Source: Torreya grandis (lineage: Eukaryota; Streptophyta; Pinopsida; Cupressales; Taxaceae). From it: a DNA stretch of 64,000 nt. The notes beneath the pieces are model-generated. The model was not told where the DNA came from, made no database searches, and saw nothing but the letters and a program-made list of their open reading frames with translations. The stretch lies in assembly GCA_037957365.1 (NCBI GenBank), contig JARHVA010000592.1:1501501-1565500 (forward strand), read 5' to 3'. This document shows positions 1 to 11,999 of this stretch, one piece after another. Both the position numbers and the translations under genes were made by a program. Position 1 is the first letter of the stretch; every line of letters starts with the position of its first letter.

Positions 1-2580
1 TAGTCACCTATTGAAAATTATCTTTCTCAAGCTTAGCAAATAATGTAGTATCATCTGCAAATATGACATCTATAATTTTAGAACAATTAGGTAAAGAGAT
101 ACCTTTGATCGGTGGACCAATAGAGGAATTTCTCAATAGATAGTGAAGGGCTTCAGTCGTAACAACAAACAAGGAGCGGGCAAGAGGGCAACCTTGCCTA
201 ATGGACCTCTGAAGTTCAAGCGATTTTTTTGGCTCCCCATTCACTTCAATGACAACAAAGGCATCCTTGAATAGGACATTTACCATTCTACAAAACTTTA
301 TCTTGAACCCCAAAGTCTTTCAACATTAAGTCAATAAAAGGCGACTCAATTCTATCATAGGCCTTTTCAAAGTCAAGTAAGATCATACCAATGTCTTGGA
401 CTAGAATCACAAGCCCAATTCATTCATTTCCAATTGGAAATAAGATTGTTAAAGATATACCTGCCTTCAACAAACCCAGTGTGTGTTACCGAGACCACTG
501 AGGGCAGAAGGGAAGAAAGTCTCCTGGTTAGAAGCTTAGCTAGGAATTTATAGGATACATTAAGAAGGGTGATTGGTCTCCAATTCTTAACCAGGGTAGG
601 CTCACCATCTTTCGGGATGAGCTTGACAACATCTTTGTTAATTTTAGGCCCCAAAGTGCCCACCTCAATAGCTTCCCTAAAGACCCCAAACATTCAAGTG
701 CAATCCAGTCCTTATTTGACTTATAAAATTCCGCAGGAAAACCATCAAAACTTAGGGTTTTGTCAATTTTTAGAGAATCAATTGTTGCCTTTATCTCATT
801 TAGGGAGATTTCACTATCGAGCCAAGCGGCCTATTCACTAGAGACTTTCTTAGGAATATGCTTAACACACATCTCCCTGTTATGGTCAATTTGAGGGCTC
901 GAGCCATCCGACGAGAAGAGCTCAGAGTAAAATGAGAAGAAGACTTTTTCAACTTCAACCGGCTTACTAGACACAAACCCACCACAATCAATCATCGGAA
1001 TCTTGCTTTTACACTGCTTCATTTTTAAGAAATTAAAAAGGAACTTAGAGCCCTTTTACACTGCTTCATTTTTAAGAAATTGAAAAAGAACTTGGAGCCT
1101 TTATCCCCCAGGTTGAGACAGTTCAATTGAGAATGGACTTGAGCACCTCTGGCGACGAACATCTGGTGTTGTTTGATCTCATGCTTTAGAACAATCAACT
1201 CATCAAGCAGGAGAGCATTCCTTGGATCATTTTGCAACCTAGACTTAAAGAGAATCAACTTTTCCTGGGTAATACGAGCTTTTTCCTTCTCATTTTGGCT
1301 TGATGTTGGCCATAGGCTCGTGTCAAAATTTTACACAAGTCGATGCTTCTATTCCCCTTGTCTATAATGGAGGAGTCAGCGGTGAACTTACCAATACTCT
1401 AGGAAGAATAGATACCTCCTTTGCACTCAAGATTATCCAAGTGGGAAACATTGAGTTTATACAAACCTTTCTATTCCGAAGCACTAACCTCTAGATTAGT
1501 GTTCAGGGAAATAGAAATTTCAATGGGGTGGTGATCAGAGATGGTGAACGGGAACACCTTAACAAAGTTACAACCCTTCGCTTGCTGAATTCTGAATCTA
1601 TTCTTATTGATTTAGAATCTATATAGTCTTACTCTCTGAATTGGGAGAACAACAACATGACAAAGATGAAGTTAGATCTGATTAGAACTTATAAATATAG
1701 TGAGTTTATAGCTTGGCTACTTATTTTTTCAGTAATGTAGAGCATAAATTATGCTATGATTAGTTATGAGTGAGTAATATTAATAACTCATTATTGTTAA
1801 ATAATGCCTTAATTAACAAAGAAAGAAGGTGTAATAGAATTTATGTTATTCATATTAACAACTACTTTAGGAGGAATGTTTTTATGTGGTGCAAATGATT
1901 TGGCAACTATCTTTGTAGCTTTAGAATGTTTCAGTTTATGTTCTTATCTATTATCGGGATACCAAAAGAGATGTAGTAGACTCTCTTACGATTGCCCTGA
2001 TTGTTGCACCAAATAAACCATATGCTTTTGTTATGATTTTTACTTTAGTTAAGAGGATAAGAGATATTATGAATCCATTTGAGTTCTGACCAAAATAAAA
2101 GTCCATTTCTTTTCTGCAGATGTGACTCACCACCCTGCTTATCCTCCTTCTCCTCAACCATGTTAAAATCTTCCGCGCCCCCCCCAATCCAAGGGATGTC
2201 TTTTAGGTAAGCAGCTAGCCAATTCCACAAAACAGCCCATTACCTATAATCATTAGGAGCATTGACATTGCAAATCCCAAAAAATTGATTCTCTCTTTGA
2301 ACGGTGATCCACACGGCTTTGTGACATGGGGACGAACCATAATCCTCCACTTGGGGTTAACTAAAATGGAGGCACCTCCTTTCCCTTTGGAATGAGAAGT
2401 GGAAAAATGGGGAGCATCTGGGCAAATGAAAATTAGCACCGAGTCTAGCTTGAAGCCAATAGCCTTAACTTCCTAAAGAAGCAAAAAGTCAATGTCCTCC
2501 CTTGAGCACCTAAATTGTCTTACAACTGATTTACGATCAAGGGATTCCAAGCCCTTCACATTCCAACTGACAATCTTCAT
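1..2580 (-). pseudogene. LINE ORF2: endonuclease and reverse transcriptase, partial and broken
   Basis: ORF2 starts at the ATG at 2578-2580 with MKIVSWNVKGL, the usual start of the endonuclease. Further endonuclease marks are a PWIGGGAEDFNMVE block (about 2110-2190) and the SDHHP motif at 1522-1539. The reverse transcriptase follows: the VKLIPK..NWRPITLLN block lies at about 565-640, an RQGCPLA block at about 180-210, and the catalytic FADD (equivalent to the usual YADD) at 38-61. The thumb and 3' end lie outside the window. In-frame stops occur, for example in the first 50 codons. A foreign segment (about 1605-2050) splits the endonuclease. Confidence 0.8.
1831..1978 (+). pseudogene. ndhB: Plastid ndhB fragment in nuclear DNA (NUPT)
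   Basis: About 48 codons read on the + strand as [18 protein letters not shown], then [18 protein letters not shown], then CSYLLSGY. This matches the central part of NdhB, a membrane subunit of the plastid NADH dehydrogenase-like complex. A two-base deletion near 1957-1960 shifts the frame before a TKRDV-like continuation. There is no start, and the rest of ndhB is absent. It lies inside a LINE endonuclease, so it is a plastid-derived insertion and not a working gene. Mitochondrial nad2 is less like it. The flanking insert (about 1605-1830 and 1980-2050) is not identified. Confidence 0.8.
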
Positions 2581-2589
2581 CACAAGGGG

Positions 2590-4230
2590 TGGGGGGACCT
2601 ACCTTTGCAGGCTAGAGGCCTTGGAGCCTCCTTTGTTTTGATATAACCTTGTAAAACATTGAGGAACTTTATTTTCCTTGGCTTTTTTTGGGTCTCCTCA
2701 ACACCTTCTTGAAACACTTTAGGTTGCTTTCCATCCTCCCCCCGGGGCAACCCCAAGAAGGGGTCCAAATTTGGCTTCAGTTTTCAATCTTTTAACATTG
2801 CTCTTTGGCATACCACTAGTGAGTGAATTTGAGTCAACAATTTTAAGAGGCAAAGCTTTCTCCAAAGCATCACCAACATCAATAACAGGCCTTGGGGTAG
2901 GAGAAACAACCATAGGGATCCTCTCATCACTACCAAAATCAAAATCCAAGATCAAGGGGCCAGGGGTAGGCGTTTTAGTACTTGATGGATTAGCCAAAAT
3001 AACAATGTACTCATTTGAGAGTCTACCTTTGGAGGAAGGAGGCTCTCCTATCATATTGGCTCTCTGGTCACCAAGGTCCAAAGGGGACAAAGGAGAACAC
3101 TCCTGCTTCAGATGTAGAGGAGCCGCAGCGTTACACTCCACATAATGCCCACGGCAAGCATCAACACAGTCCATTACCAGAAAGGGTTCTTTCGTTGATT
3201 GGGCAAAAGTGCAGATATCCTTCAAACTCATAAGAGACTCAAGCTTCCCCATAGGTTCGCTAGAAGGTGCATGAGCATTATTGAGTTCCAAATCAAACCA
3301 GGAGTTTTCCCGTATAACTGCATCCTCCTCAATGTTAGAGGTAATCTTATAAAAAATATCATTGTCACCAGGCAGAGGCTTGTGCTACACAATTTTACTC
3401 ACCCTTCCAGGTTTACCCAACAAAGGGCAGTCTTTTTTATGGTGTCCATCCTTTTTACAAAAGAAGCAAGCATTGAGACCTCCCAGACCTTCGATGGGGC
3501 AGGAGAAGGATTCTCCCTTGATATTGAAAATAAGTGTTTCAGGGAAGACATTTAACAGGTCCAAAGAAATAAGAATCCTGACATACATATGCGCAAGAGA
3601 TCTTCTTGAATCCTCAATCTTGAGAACTTCACCTAAGGGTTTAAGAGCTTGAGGCAGGAAGTTCCAGAGTTGAATAGGAACATTTTCAATATCTATCCAT
3701 CTCGGAGTAGCCTTGAGGGCAATTTCATTACAATCTAGCTTCGGGTTCCAAGGCACCGCCTTGAAAACCGATTGCCTAACGTTCTAGAGAGGTTTACTGA
3801 TAACATGCCTCTGCATATTGGAATTTTGGAACAGAATCCTGAACACATCCTTCTAAAACATTTTACAAAAGGAAATATAAATACCCATCTTTTTTCCCCA
3901 AACAAAATTCAGCCAATTATTAAAAAAAGTTCTCGAGGGTAAGGAGTTTCTATTCAAACAAAAAAAAAAAACCCCAATAATCATCAAATGAGATTCTTCC
4001 TATTGCAAATCTCTTTCCATTGATTCATTCAAAAACCGAGATAGGGTTTTTCCCATACCAAAGGGCTTACCATCTTTGAGTGAGACACAGTCATTGGTTC
4101 CATCACCACCCGTTTTTAAAGCTTCGAAGACTAATTCCGCAACTTTTGTATGCTTCGCGATGTCTTCCTGCCGAAGGGCTTCTAAAAAAAGCTTCTTTCT
4201 TGCTTCTTCCTCCTCTTCTCCGCTAGCCAA
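2590..4230 (-). pseudogene. LINE ORF1 (DUF4283-like, zinc knuckle), broken
   Basis: Nucleic-acid-binding ORF1 protein of a plant LINE, in three open pieces: 4000-4230 (N-terminus, charged), 3385-3756 and 2719-3291. The middle piece has a DUF4283-like stretch followed by a C-x2-C-x4-H-x4-C knuckle (CFFC..H....C, about bases 3427-3468). The last piece is a proline- and serine-rich linker as usual for ORF1 C-termini. Frame breaks separate the pieces. Family placement rests on domain order and the adjacent endonuclease. Confidence 0.75.
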
Positions 4231-4249
4231 ATTCTTGATAGAGCTCTAA

Positions 4250-5762
4250 CCAGGGCTGTTTTCAAGACCCCCCAAAACCTTGGTTGATAAATTAACACCG
4301 CCATCATTCAATAGCCCCGCACGTGCACAGGTATCATTTTCAACGCTTTCCATAAACACTTACCACATTAATGCATACAACTCCCGCTTTCACCAAAAGC
4401 CCCTTTGGCACACAATTCGATGGCAAAAACAGGGAGGACAAGACACTTATGAAAACTAATATATAAAGAAAACAAGTAAAATCAAAGGAGCATAAAAGAA
4501 CAAAACAAGTAAAATCAAAGGAGCATAAAAGAACAACCAATGACCACAACCTAGGGACTAAGAAAGCCAAGCAACAACAAAGCACCATACATCAACCAAG
4601 GTAAGAAGCCAAATGACTAATGGGGCAAGGGGACCAAGGAAGCAAAGGGCAAGCAAAGAGAGAGCTCAAAGCTTCATCAATGGAGGATGACTTTTCATCT
4701 CCCCATTTGCAGAGCTCCAACCCTGTACTCACCAAATTCTTGCCGCCAAATTATTTGGAAATTTAGGACATCTTACAATTAAAAATATTTTGTAAAAATG
4801 TTGGTATCTTTGCTCATATCGGCCTAGGCACAAGTGCCATCACTTCTTGATTTTATAAGGAGATATCTTCCTTATGTTATTGTTGTTGATTTGTAAATTT
4901 CTTGTTCTTGACATGATATAAGATGCATTTTGTCAAAAAAAAAAAAAACTCTCACCAGAGAAGCCCTCTTTTGGAACTGAACATTGGATTTCTTGATACA
5001 AGAAGCAAAAGACACACCAATTTGAAGTTCAATTATATTAGAGTTAAAAAGGTGTGAGATTCCTAGTACACCTCTAGGAACTGGTGAAAATATTTCAATT
5101 AAATAGATGGAAGAAAGGAGACAAAGGGAAGAAGGAAGCAAAAGACACCAGTAAACAACTTTTGTCCTTGATTTTTTGAATAGAAGATGACACAGATTGC
5201 CTAGAGGAGGAAATCAAGGAAACAAGGTGTATGTTTAATTCCACTCAAATGATTTATTTGATTCTTGGGAAACAATAAAAGCAAGAACATCAAGCTTAAA
5301 AGTTGAGAAAACATGAGGAGTCATGTTGATTACTTGATAATTGAATGACCTATGTTTATCATTCAAACATTTTGAGGAGGATGCAATTATGGCATAGAGC
5401 TCAATCAAAGGCATAGAGGGAAATATTTTTTGCTAGTTCTGACACATGGATTCGAACACAGACACATTTTTAGTGACTGTAAAAACGTAAGAAGCTGTTG
5501 GAGGTTGAAGCTGAAACAATGAGATGATGGACCTGGATGAAGAAGGCAAGAACAAGTTTTGGTGAAGGCAGATTTTACATTGGCTAGCAAAATGGAAATG
5601 GAAATGGAAATAAAAGATGGAAATGGAAAGAAGGAACCATCCAAACATTTTGTATGTGAAATGATATGGATGACCCATATAAGTGGATGGAAGACACTAG
5701 TTGCAGACCTTTCCCATTACACAATGGATGTGGTTATCAATGTAGGGATTTTCTTGCATGGG
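4250..5762. other. Non-coding stretch with short repeats
   Basis: No gene recognised. It may begin with the 5' UTR of the neighbouring LINE (to about 4740). A 31-33 bp unit containing AAAACAAGTAAAATCAAAGG is repeated in tandem at about 4470-4535. The frames at 4872-5141 and 5405-5678 lack a recognisable domain and are rich in hydrophobic low-complexity residues; they look like chance frames. Confidence 0.5.
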
Positions 5763-6800
5763 TGAACAATTTCTAGGTTTTTTGCATAGACCAAATCCAG
5801 AAGGATTGAGAATACTATTGAATAGACTATACTCGGAGATTCAGATCCTGAATCACAAAAGAATGGGGTTAGCGACTCTCGTGGTTAGGTAACTTTCAAA
5901 GAGCAGATTCTACAAGGCTGAAACCTGAGATCTCTATGTGGCCTTCATTACTGAAGACATCTCAGCATTCTTGCTCTATGTGGCCTTGAGAAGTGTTTGG
6001 AGAGGATGGAGCCCCACATGGAAAGTCTGCAATGACAAATCAACCATGTCTGGAATGTGCTTCAAAATGGATAAAGTTTTTACCATATGTTTGTGATTGT
6101 CTTCACTTTCGTCATTTGGACCTAATGGTATGTTATGAACTGTCTCAATCATGTCATCCATAGATGCTCGCTTTTGTCTCAGTTCTACCTGTAATACTAT
6201 TGCCTCCCTTGAGTATATAATTATTAATTTTTTATTTTGTCCTGAATTTTCCCAAAAATGACAACCAGATTTTGTTTCCCTCGCTTTAGTATGAAAATCT
6301 CATGGAGCAAAATAGCTCAGAAAATCGATCTTTTGCTATATTAAACTAATGTCACAAGGAGACTTTTTATTGGAAGATTTTGATTCTGTGTAAGGACTGT
6401 TTATTAATATCAATATACTTTATTTTTCCTGAGAAAAAAAGTGTTCTGTCCATCATCATTAACTATAAAATTGCCAAAAGCTATCAAATGGTATCATGTA
6501 TCATAGTCTCTTAATTAATTTCATCTTTAATTTAGTTAAGCTTCAAACTCCTCACAATTCTTTATTTATTTATATATTTTTTAAAAAAGCATCTTACTGC
6601 AGAGAATAGATGCTTTGCATCAACTGAGCATTAGTGGTACAAGGGAAATCTCTCCCGACAAAGGAAAGGAAAGAAAACATCTGTTGTTGCATCCCAATGG
6701 GCAAAGAATTTACATTCTTCTGAAACCACTCAAGTGTACCCTGCACAATCAAAGCCAAGTCGTGTCTAAAAAATCAACTTCACCAAATGTCATAATTGAA
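5763..6800 (-). pseudogene. Copy A of a coding-like sequence from an unidentified gene
   Basis: About 1 kb that is clearly similar, in the same orientation, to 12000-13000. On the minus strand two parts look like old exons. About 6620-6790 reads as a segment containing RHDLALIVQ and, after it, SFLSFVGRDF. About 5976-6161 is open for 61 codons and contains HIPDMVDLSLQTFHVGLHPL. Copy B has the same protein pattern with different substitutions, which suggests former coding sequence. Frame breaks elsewhere point to a pseudogene. The protein family was not recognised. A non-coding LTR element is inserted just beyond this copy. Confidence 0.45.
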
Positions 6801-6844
6801 TCAATTAACGTAGTTGCTACGTTCATTTCTCTAAGATTTATTAC

Positions 6845-7149
6845 TGAAAGAGTTATCAAAACTCTTCAGTCAAGATCTCTCCAACAGCTTATTACCACAA
6901 CCATAGATACTTCAGCATACACACAAAGAACTAACTATGAACAAATCAATTGTTATTACTGAAAGGATATGCAAAAAGATTACAAAGCATGTATATTACA
7001 ATGTAGAGCGCTTGCTTAAATAGGTAAGACAAAACAAGATGCAAGCTAAACTAGGGAATGCAGGATAAATCCCCACATAGGAAAAAACTAGATAAAGACA
7101 AATAACCTAGTTAGAACCTAGTAAGCATGAGTAATAAGATACTCTAACA
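6845..7149 (-). repeat. 3' LTR of the LARD-like element
   Basis: 305 bp, direct partner of 11208-11525 with scattered substitutions and small indels. It lacks a short piece near ACACAAATGAGATCTG that the other LTR has. Ends are TG..CA on the + strand. The polypurine complement follows at once at 7150. Confidence 0.85.
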
Positions 7150-7719
7150 CCCCCCCTCAAGTGAAGCTAGGGGCTAACAATGTCCCTATGGATGCCAGTC
7201 CATTATGCCGGAGTACATGGATGTCGAGTAGCTGTAACCGCCAAGTGAAAGTAGGAATGGTGCTAAATACGAGGATCACTAAACACAAACACTGCGCTCC
7301 AAAATACTGAGTAGAATGATAAACCCGAGGAAGCATCCCTTGAACACCTTCCAACAAGATGGTGAGAAGTGAGCACAAACACTGGTGGAGATGCCACACT
7401 GGTGTCACTGGTGGGGATACCACACTAGTGTCACTATAAGAATCACCAAGAAGGCCATCGAGTCGAGTAAAAAATCCTCATATGGGTTCCGACAAACAAA
7501 GTGCTAGAATAAGATACTTATGTACAAAGGAGAAATCCAGAAAAACACTTAAAATTGCAAAATACATATAACTCGCATAAAATGGAGAAAAGAGAGAAAA
7601 CCCATAGGAAAAACTCCCCCCCAAAAAAGAAAGAAAAGAAGAGAGCTAGAAAGTCCCCAAAGATGATGTTGAAGTAGTCTGCACTCCAAGTACTCGCAAG
7701 TTACATTGAAACTTAGTTT

Positions 7720-8480
7720 GCATGAGTGGTCCGAATCCACTACTTGATCACAAAAACAATTGACGCTAGGTTTCACCAGAATAGCTTCAATCAAGAAGAC
7801 TGCCAGTGGTGACGAAAGTGCAAAAGAGAATTGTATGTGCAAGGAATACTCAACACCTAAGAAGCAAAATGTACATCGCCCATACTGCTGACTGGGTGGA
7901 GTGGAGGAAAAAAAAGTCTACACAAGTGATCCGAATCCACTACTCGAACACTGAACAAGCTGACACTATATACACCAGAATAGCTCCATATCACACTAAA
8001 AAAGACTGTTGAATTATCGGAAAAGGACAAGTGACACCGGGATTCACCAGAATAGCTACATTTCAAGTTGTGGGAGACTATCAACTATCTGAAAAGTGTT
8101 GTCAAAAATATAGAAAAGGTTTCTCAAAGATGATGGCCCATGGTGGTGATGGAAGAGGCAAGCAACTGACGAAGTGAAAAGGTGCACAGAATAGAGCACA
8201 CAAACACATGAAGGTAGACAAGGTTGAATCAACAAACCGCTCATGGCACTTTATAAATCAATGCAAGTACAATATAACCCATACACAAAAAACACCAAAA
8301 TGGAAACAAGGAAGACATTGGGCTTCACCAGAAAAGCTCCAAACAAGGAGACTGTCGGCCTGTCGAAAAAACCATCAAGAGAGGTGCTCCAAAAACAAAG
8401 GAGCAAATATGTGTCTCCATAGAAGAAGGCAAGGCGCTAAGAAAGGGGCCTTGAGGAGATATGACACAAACTACCAGTGT
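7720..8480. repeat. Degenerate tandem repeats inside the LARD interior
   Basis: A phrase like TTCACCAGAATAGCT, often followed within about 40 bases by GACTG, recurs near 7770, 7975, 8040 and 8325. CCGAATCCACTACT precedes it at about 7730 and 7930. The spacing is irregular, so these are old, diverged repeats. They take the place of coding sequence in this element. Confidence 0.6.
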
Positions 8481-10199
8481 GTCAAAGTACTAATGCATGT
8501 TGTGTGCTGATGGAAGAGTGTGGCAAATGACGAAAAAAGCCATAATATATGCAAACACCTCAGAAAAGGATCAACGATAAAAAATAACCTGCAAAGCACA
8601 TGCAAAAGGACTTCGGGCTCAGTCAAAAATGTGTTCGAGATAATGCATTTGCGAAGTACAATAGTGGCCACATAGTAGAGGAAACCCCCTAGGAGTGACA
8701 ATGCACACTCAAGAATAAGATGTTGGACTCAACGGAAAATGCATCCATGAGTGCAACAAATGATGATAATGCAATCTAGAAGAAGCAAGAAGGAAGTTTG
8801 TGTTGCTTGTGAGGGGGTCTGACCTCTTGCCAGACTAGACCTCACCCTTCAATCTTTGACAAACGAAAGAGATAAGGTGCGTGTAAAACAAAGAATAGTC
8901 TCTCAACAAATGCTTACAACATAGCAAATGCGTCACCACTAAAATGTCACCGCATGACAACAAACTATAAGCACAAGACAACACAACCAATGCGAAGAGA
9001 CTCCCCCCCAGAATGCGGCACTTTATATTTTAGTGCGGTTTTACAATGTAAACAGGACCAATGCGTGGGAAATGAAAAGATTTGAACTTTTGAAAAAGAT
9101 GGCACTCAATTTCGAGCTACCAATGAAAAGTTATTACACAATCAATCTCTCAAAAACGAGGCATATTTAATAAAAAATTGCACTAAATTAAAAAAAAAAA
9201 GCATTGCGACTAAGGTGGACCTAGCCTTCCAACCACTCATTGGAACTGGCATGGAACCAGGGACCTCCTCAACTGCTTATAATTAGACAGTTTTACAAAA
9301 AAAATTCACTAAATTGCAATTTTGATTTAAAATAGAAAACATAACAAAATATCTGTTTATGTACAATATGACTCAAATTAAATTACAAATCTGTATTCTA
9401 GGTGAAAAATAACGCATCTAAAAAAAAAAACACCTCAAACGGTGCCCTGAGTGCGGAGAAAAGTGTTCGGAAATTTGGTGATGTTTGCACGTCAAGAAGA
9501 CCTTCAAAAATCTGAAAAACAGTGACATTTTCTGATGGAGTAGCAAAAAACTGATTATACTGTGTGGAAGAGCTCGGAACCAGCTTTACAATGCAACAAG
9601 AATCGCCTCAAAACTCCAAATGACTCTCAAGATATGAGCGAAAAGGCACAAGTGTGTCTGTAGAAACTCGCAACGAAGGGGGCCCGCAAAAGTGCGATCA
9701 AGCATGAACATCGTCGAAATTCACCAACGGGCAGTCCAAACGGTGCAGAAATCAAAATTTCAAAAAAAAACAAGTTCTTTCGTGAGGGGTTTGACCCCTT
9801 GTCAAACCGGGCCCCGCCCACCAGCGTTCGTCAAATGGACCGCTCTGCAATGCTCCGTAGTGCGTGAAAACTTTGTGTTGCTAAATAACAGCGTGAGGCT
9901 AAAACCATTGACATTCCACACACCAAATATGGCACAAAAAGTGGCCAATAAACCTGCTAGTAGACAACCCAATCACTACCAAAGTCAAAGTTTCAATTTT
10001 GAAAAACATGCAAAGTTCAGAAAGAATGACCTAGTGGGTTGGCAGCAGAGTCCAAAAATCAAAAATAACGATCGAGTGTGTTGGTAATGGGCCGTGGGTT
10101 GAAAACATTGACAAGTGGATTAACAATGCATATGTTCAATGGTTCAATTTGAAATTCATAGAACTCCAATGCCAAGGTCAATGATAATCAACAATGCCA

Positions 10200-10430
10200 A
10201 ACTAAAAAACACACAACAGGTGTTGCGGAGGGAAGGGGATGGAGAAGTGGCAGCAGCTTAGGAGTAGGGCGTAGCAGGTGGTGGAGGCTAGGACTAGGCG
10301 GAGAGGGGTCATGGCCAGGGGTTGCGAATGGGAGGAGTGGTGGTTGTTGGGCGTGGGGAGGTCTGAGCTAGGCAGCAGAGGAGAGTTTGGGGGCTGCGGG
10401 CTCGGGTGGTGGCCGAGTAGTGCTCGGCCA
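10200..10430. other. G-rich strand-asymmetric block in the LARD
   Basis: About 230 bases in which the + strand is very rich in G with few C and many GGAGG, GGTGG and GGGG runs, followed at once by A/T homopolymers to about 10600. Because the element is transcribed on the minus strand, its RNA would be C-rich here. Four or more G-runs at short spacing could allow quadruplex folding of the + strand. No coding function seen. Confidence 0.5.
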
Positions 10431-11195
10431 CTAATTGTTTTGTTTTTTTTAAAAAAAAACTTTAATATATTTTAAAAAATTGTTAAATTTGTTTTTAAAA
10501 AAAAATAAATGTTTTTTTTTAATAAATATATTAAAAAATCGGAAAAAAACAACAAAACCCCCAAAATAAAAAAAAATTAAAAAACTATTTACCCACCGAC
10601 GGCTAGAATTGACCATGAAAATTCACCACTAGGAGCACCACAAGTCCGTTTTTTGCCAAACGAACGTCTACTCCCACTAAATCGACCACTCCGAACGCAT
10701 CTGTATCAAAATGTGCAAATTTTTCAAAAAAATTTCAGCGACCAACAAGCTTCTTGAACAAATTTGGAGCACCAAGGGACGAATTTGAGCAAACCAAAAG
10801 GTTGAAACACCTTTCATAGCTTCAATGAACATGTCCACGAACTCTGATCTGCTCCAAAACGTAGCGTGCTCCCCAAAATGAAGATTTTTCCACAACAAAA
10901 CAAAGGTCTAAGCAAAAACTTCAGATCTACAAAAAAATTCAGTCTATACAGATCTTGTATATCCGAGGCATATATCCGAGGAGAATGCCGAGTGGATCAG
11001 TGCCATGAAAGACACAAAACAACACAAGAGACTACGGATTGCAAAAAAATGCAGATTCAAAATGTAAATCTTCAAAATACAAACATAGATTTGAAGACTA
11101 CAAATTCATAGAGCTCAATAAACACACTGCTGTTCAAGGATCTCAAGGTAATACAAATCTGCAAGCCAAACTTGAGTAATGATTGTTAGAAGGTT

Positions 11196-11206
11196 GCTCT
11201 GATACC
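11196..11206 (-). other. Primer binding site (initiator tRNA-Met type)
   Basis: The reverse complement is GGTATCAGAGC, the standard plant retrotransposon primer site matching the 3' end of tRNA-iMet. It ends one base before the LTR start at 11208. It fixes the direction of the element as minus. Confidence 0.85.
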
Positions 11207-11207
11207 G

Positions 11208-11525
11208 TGAAAGAGTTATCAAAACTCTTCAGCCAAGATCTCTCCAAGAGCTCATTACTACAGCCATAGATGCTTGAACATACACACAAAGAACTAACTC
11301 TGAACAAATCAATTGTTATACACAAATGAGATCTGAAAAAGATATGCAAAAAGATCACAAAGCATATATATTACAATGTAGAGCCCTTGCTTAAATAGGC
11401 AAGGCAAAACAAGATGCAAGCTAAACTAGGCAATGTGGGATAAATCTTCACATAGGACAAAACTAGGTAAACAAAAATAACCTAGTTAGAACCTAGCAAG
11501 CATGAGTAATAAAATACTCTTAACA
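11208..11525 (-). repeat. 5' LTR of the LARD-like element
   Basis: 318 bp. The right LTR is the 5' one because the primer site lies next to it on the internal side and the element reads leftward. The target duplication ATTAC follows directly at 11526-11530. Confidence 0.85.
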
Positions 11526-11530
11526 ATTAC

Positions 11531-11999
11531 TAGCTTAAACAATAATTTGAAGGTAGGCAAAACAAATTCTATAAGGTGCCAAAAGCTGTCTTTAAAGAAG
11601 CATATTTGATGGCAGATTTAGACCTCATCAGTCATCGCTAACATTCTGCATGTGGAATATAGACAAACACTGTTTTTCTTGTAGAAATGCTGTGTGGAAA
11701 AGTCTCACAGCAGCAGAGGTCTGTGAAATTACAATCCACCATTTATATGAGTTTTGCTCAAGATGATTGACGACAATTCGAGTCTTTTAGTGAACACAAG
11801 AAGGTACCTACAGATCCTCGCTATCTACTTCAGTGACTCTATTTGTGGTTCAAGTACTTCTTCCCATAGTATGTTGTAGCAGAAGCTGTTTTCATTAGCA
11901 ACTACCATGTGACCGATGCTTTGGGAGAACACCTAGTTTGAAAGTTTCATAGTATAAACAGATGACTGGAGTTTCTCAACATCAGACTACATACAGTTG
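11531..11999. other. Spacer between LTR element and copy B
   Basis: No gene, repeat or transposon structure recognised. Before the LTR insertion it would have joined directly to the sequence ending at 6844. Confidence 0.4.

Larger units (their letters stand above)
1..4250 (-). mobile_element. Plant L1-type LINE, decayed, truncated by the window edge
   Basis: Non-LTR retrotransposon read right to left. In order on the minus strand: an ORF1 region (4230 to about 2590) with a CCHC zinc knuckle, an apurinic-type endonuclease starting at the ATG at 2580, and a reverse transcriptase that runs off base 1. Stop codons and frameshifts break every domain, so it is inactive. The endonuclease is interrupted between about 1605 and 2050 by unrelated sequence containing a plastid ndhB fragment. 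The 5' UTR may extend to about 4740, but no target duplication is visible because the 3' end lies outside the window. Confidence 0.85.
6845..11525 (-). mobile_element. Non-autonomous LTR retrotransposon (LARD-like)
   Basis: Two direct LTRs (6845-7149 and 11208-11525) begin TGAAAGAGTTATC and end in TAACA on the + strand. They are flanked by identical 5-bp target duplications ATTAC at 6840-6844 and 11526-11530. GCTCTGATACC at 11196-11206, next to the right LTR, is the complement of the usual tRNA-Met primer site. CCCCCCC at 7150-7156, next to the left LTR, is the complement of a polypurine tract. Both show that the element runs right to left. The 4.06 kb interior has no gag, protease, integrase or reverse transcriptase, so it must have moved with proteins from another element. 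Confidence 0.85.

Noticed and set aside
1831..1978. Functional ndhB or mitochondrial nad2 gene
   Set aside because: Only about 48 codons with a frame break, set inside a LINE. The residues fit plastid NdhB and not nad2.
7150..8701. Several 60-100 codon frames in the LARD interior
   Set aside because: Low-complexity or repeat-derived, on both strands, with no gag or pol motif.
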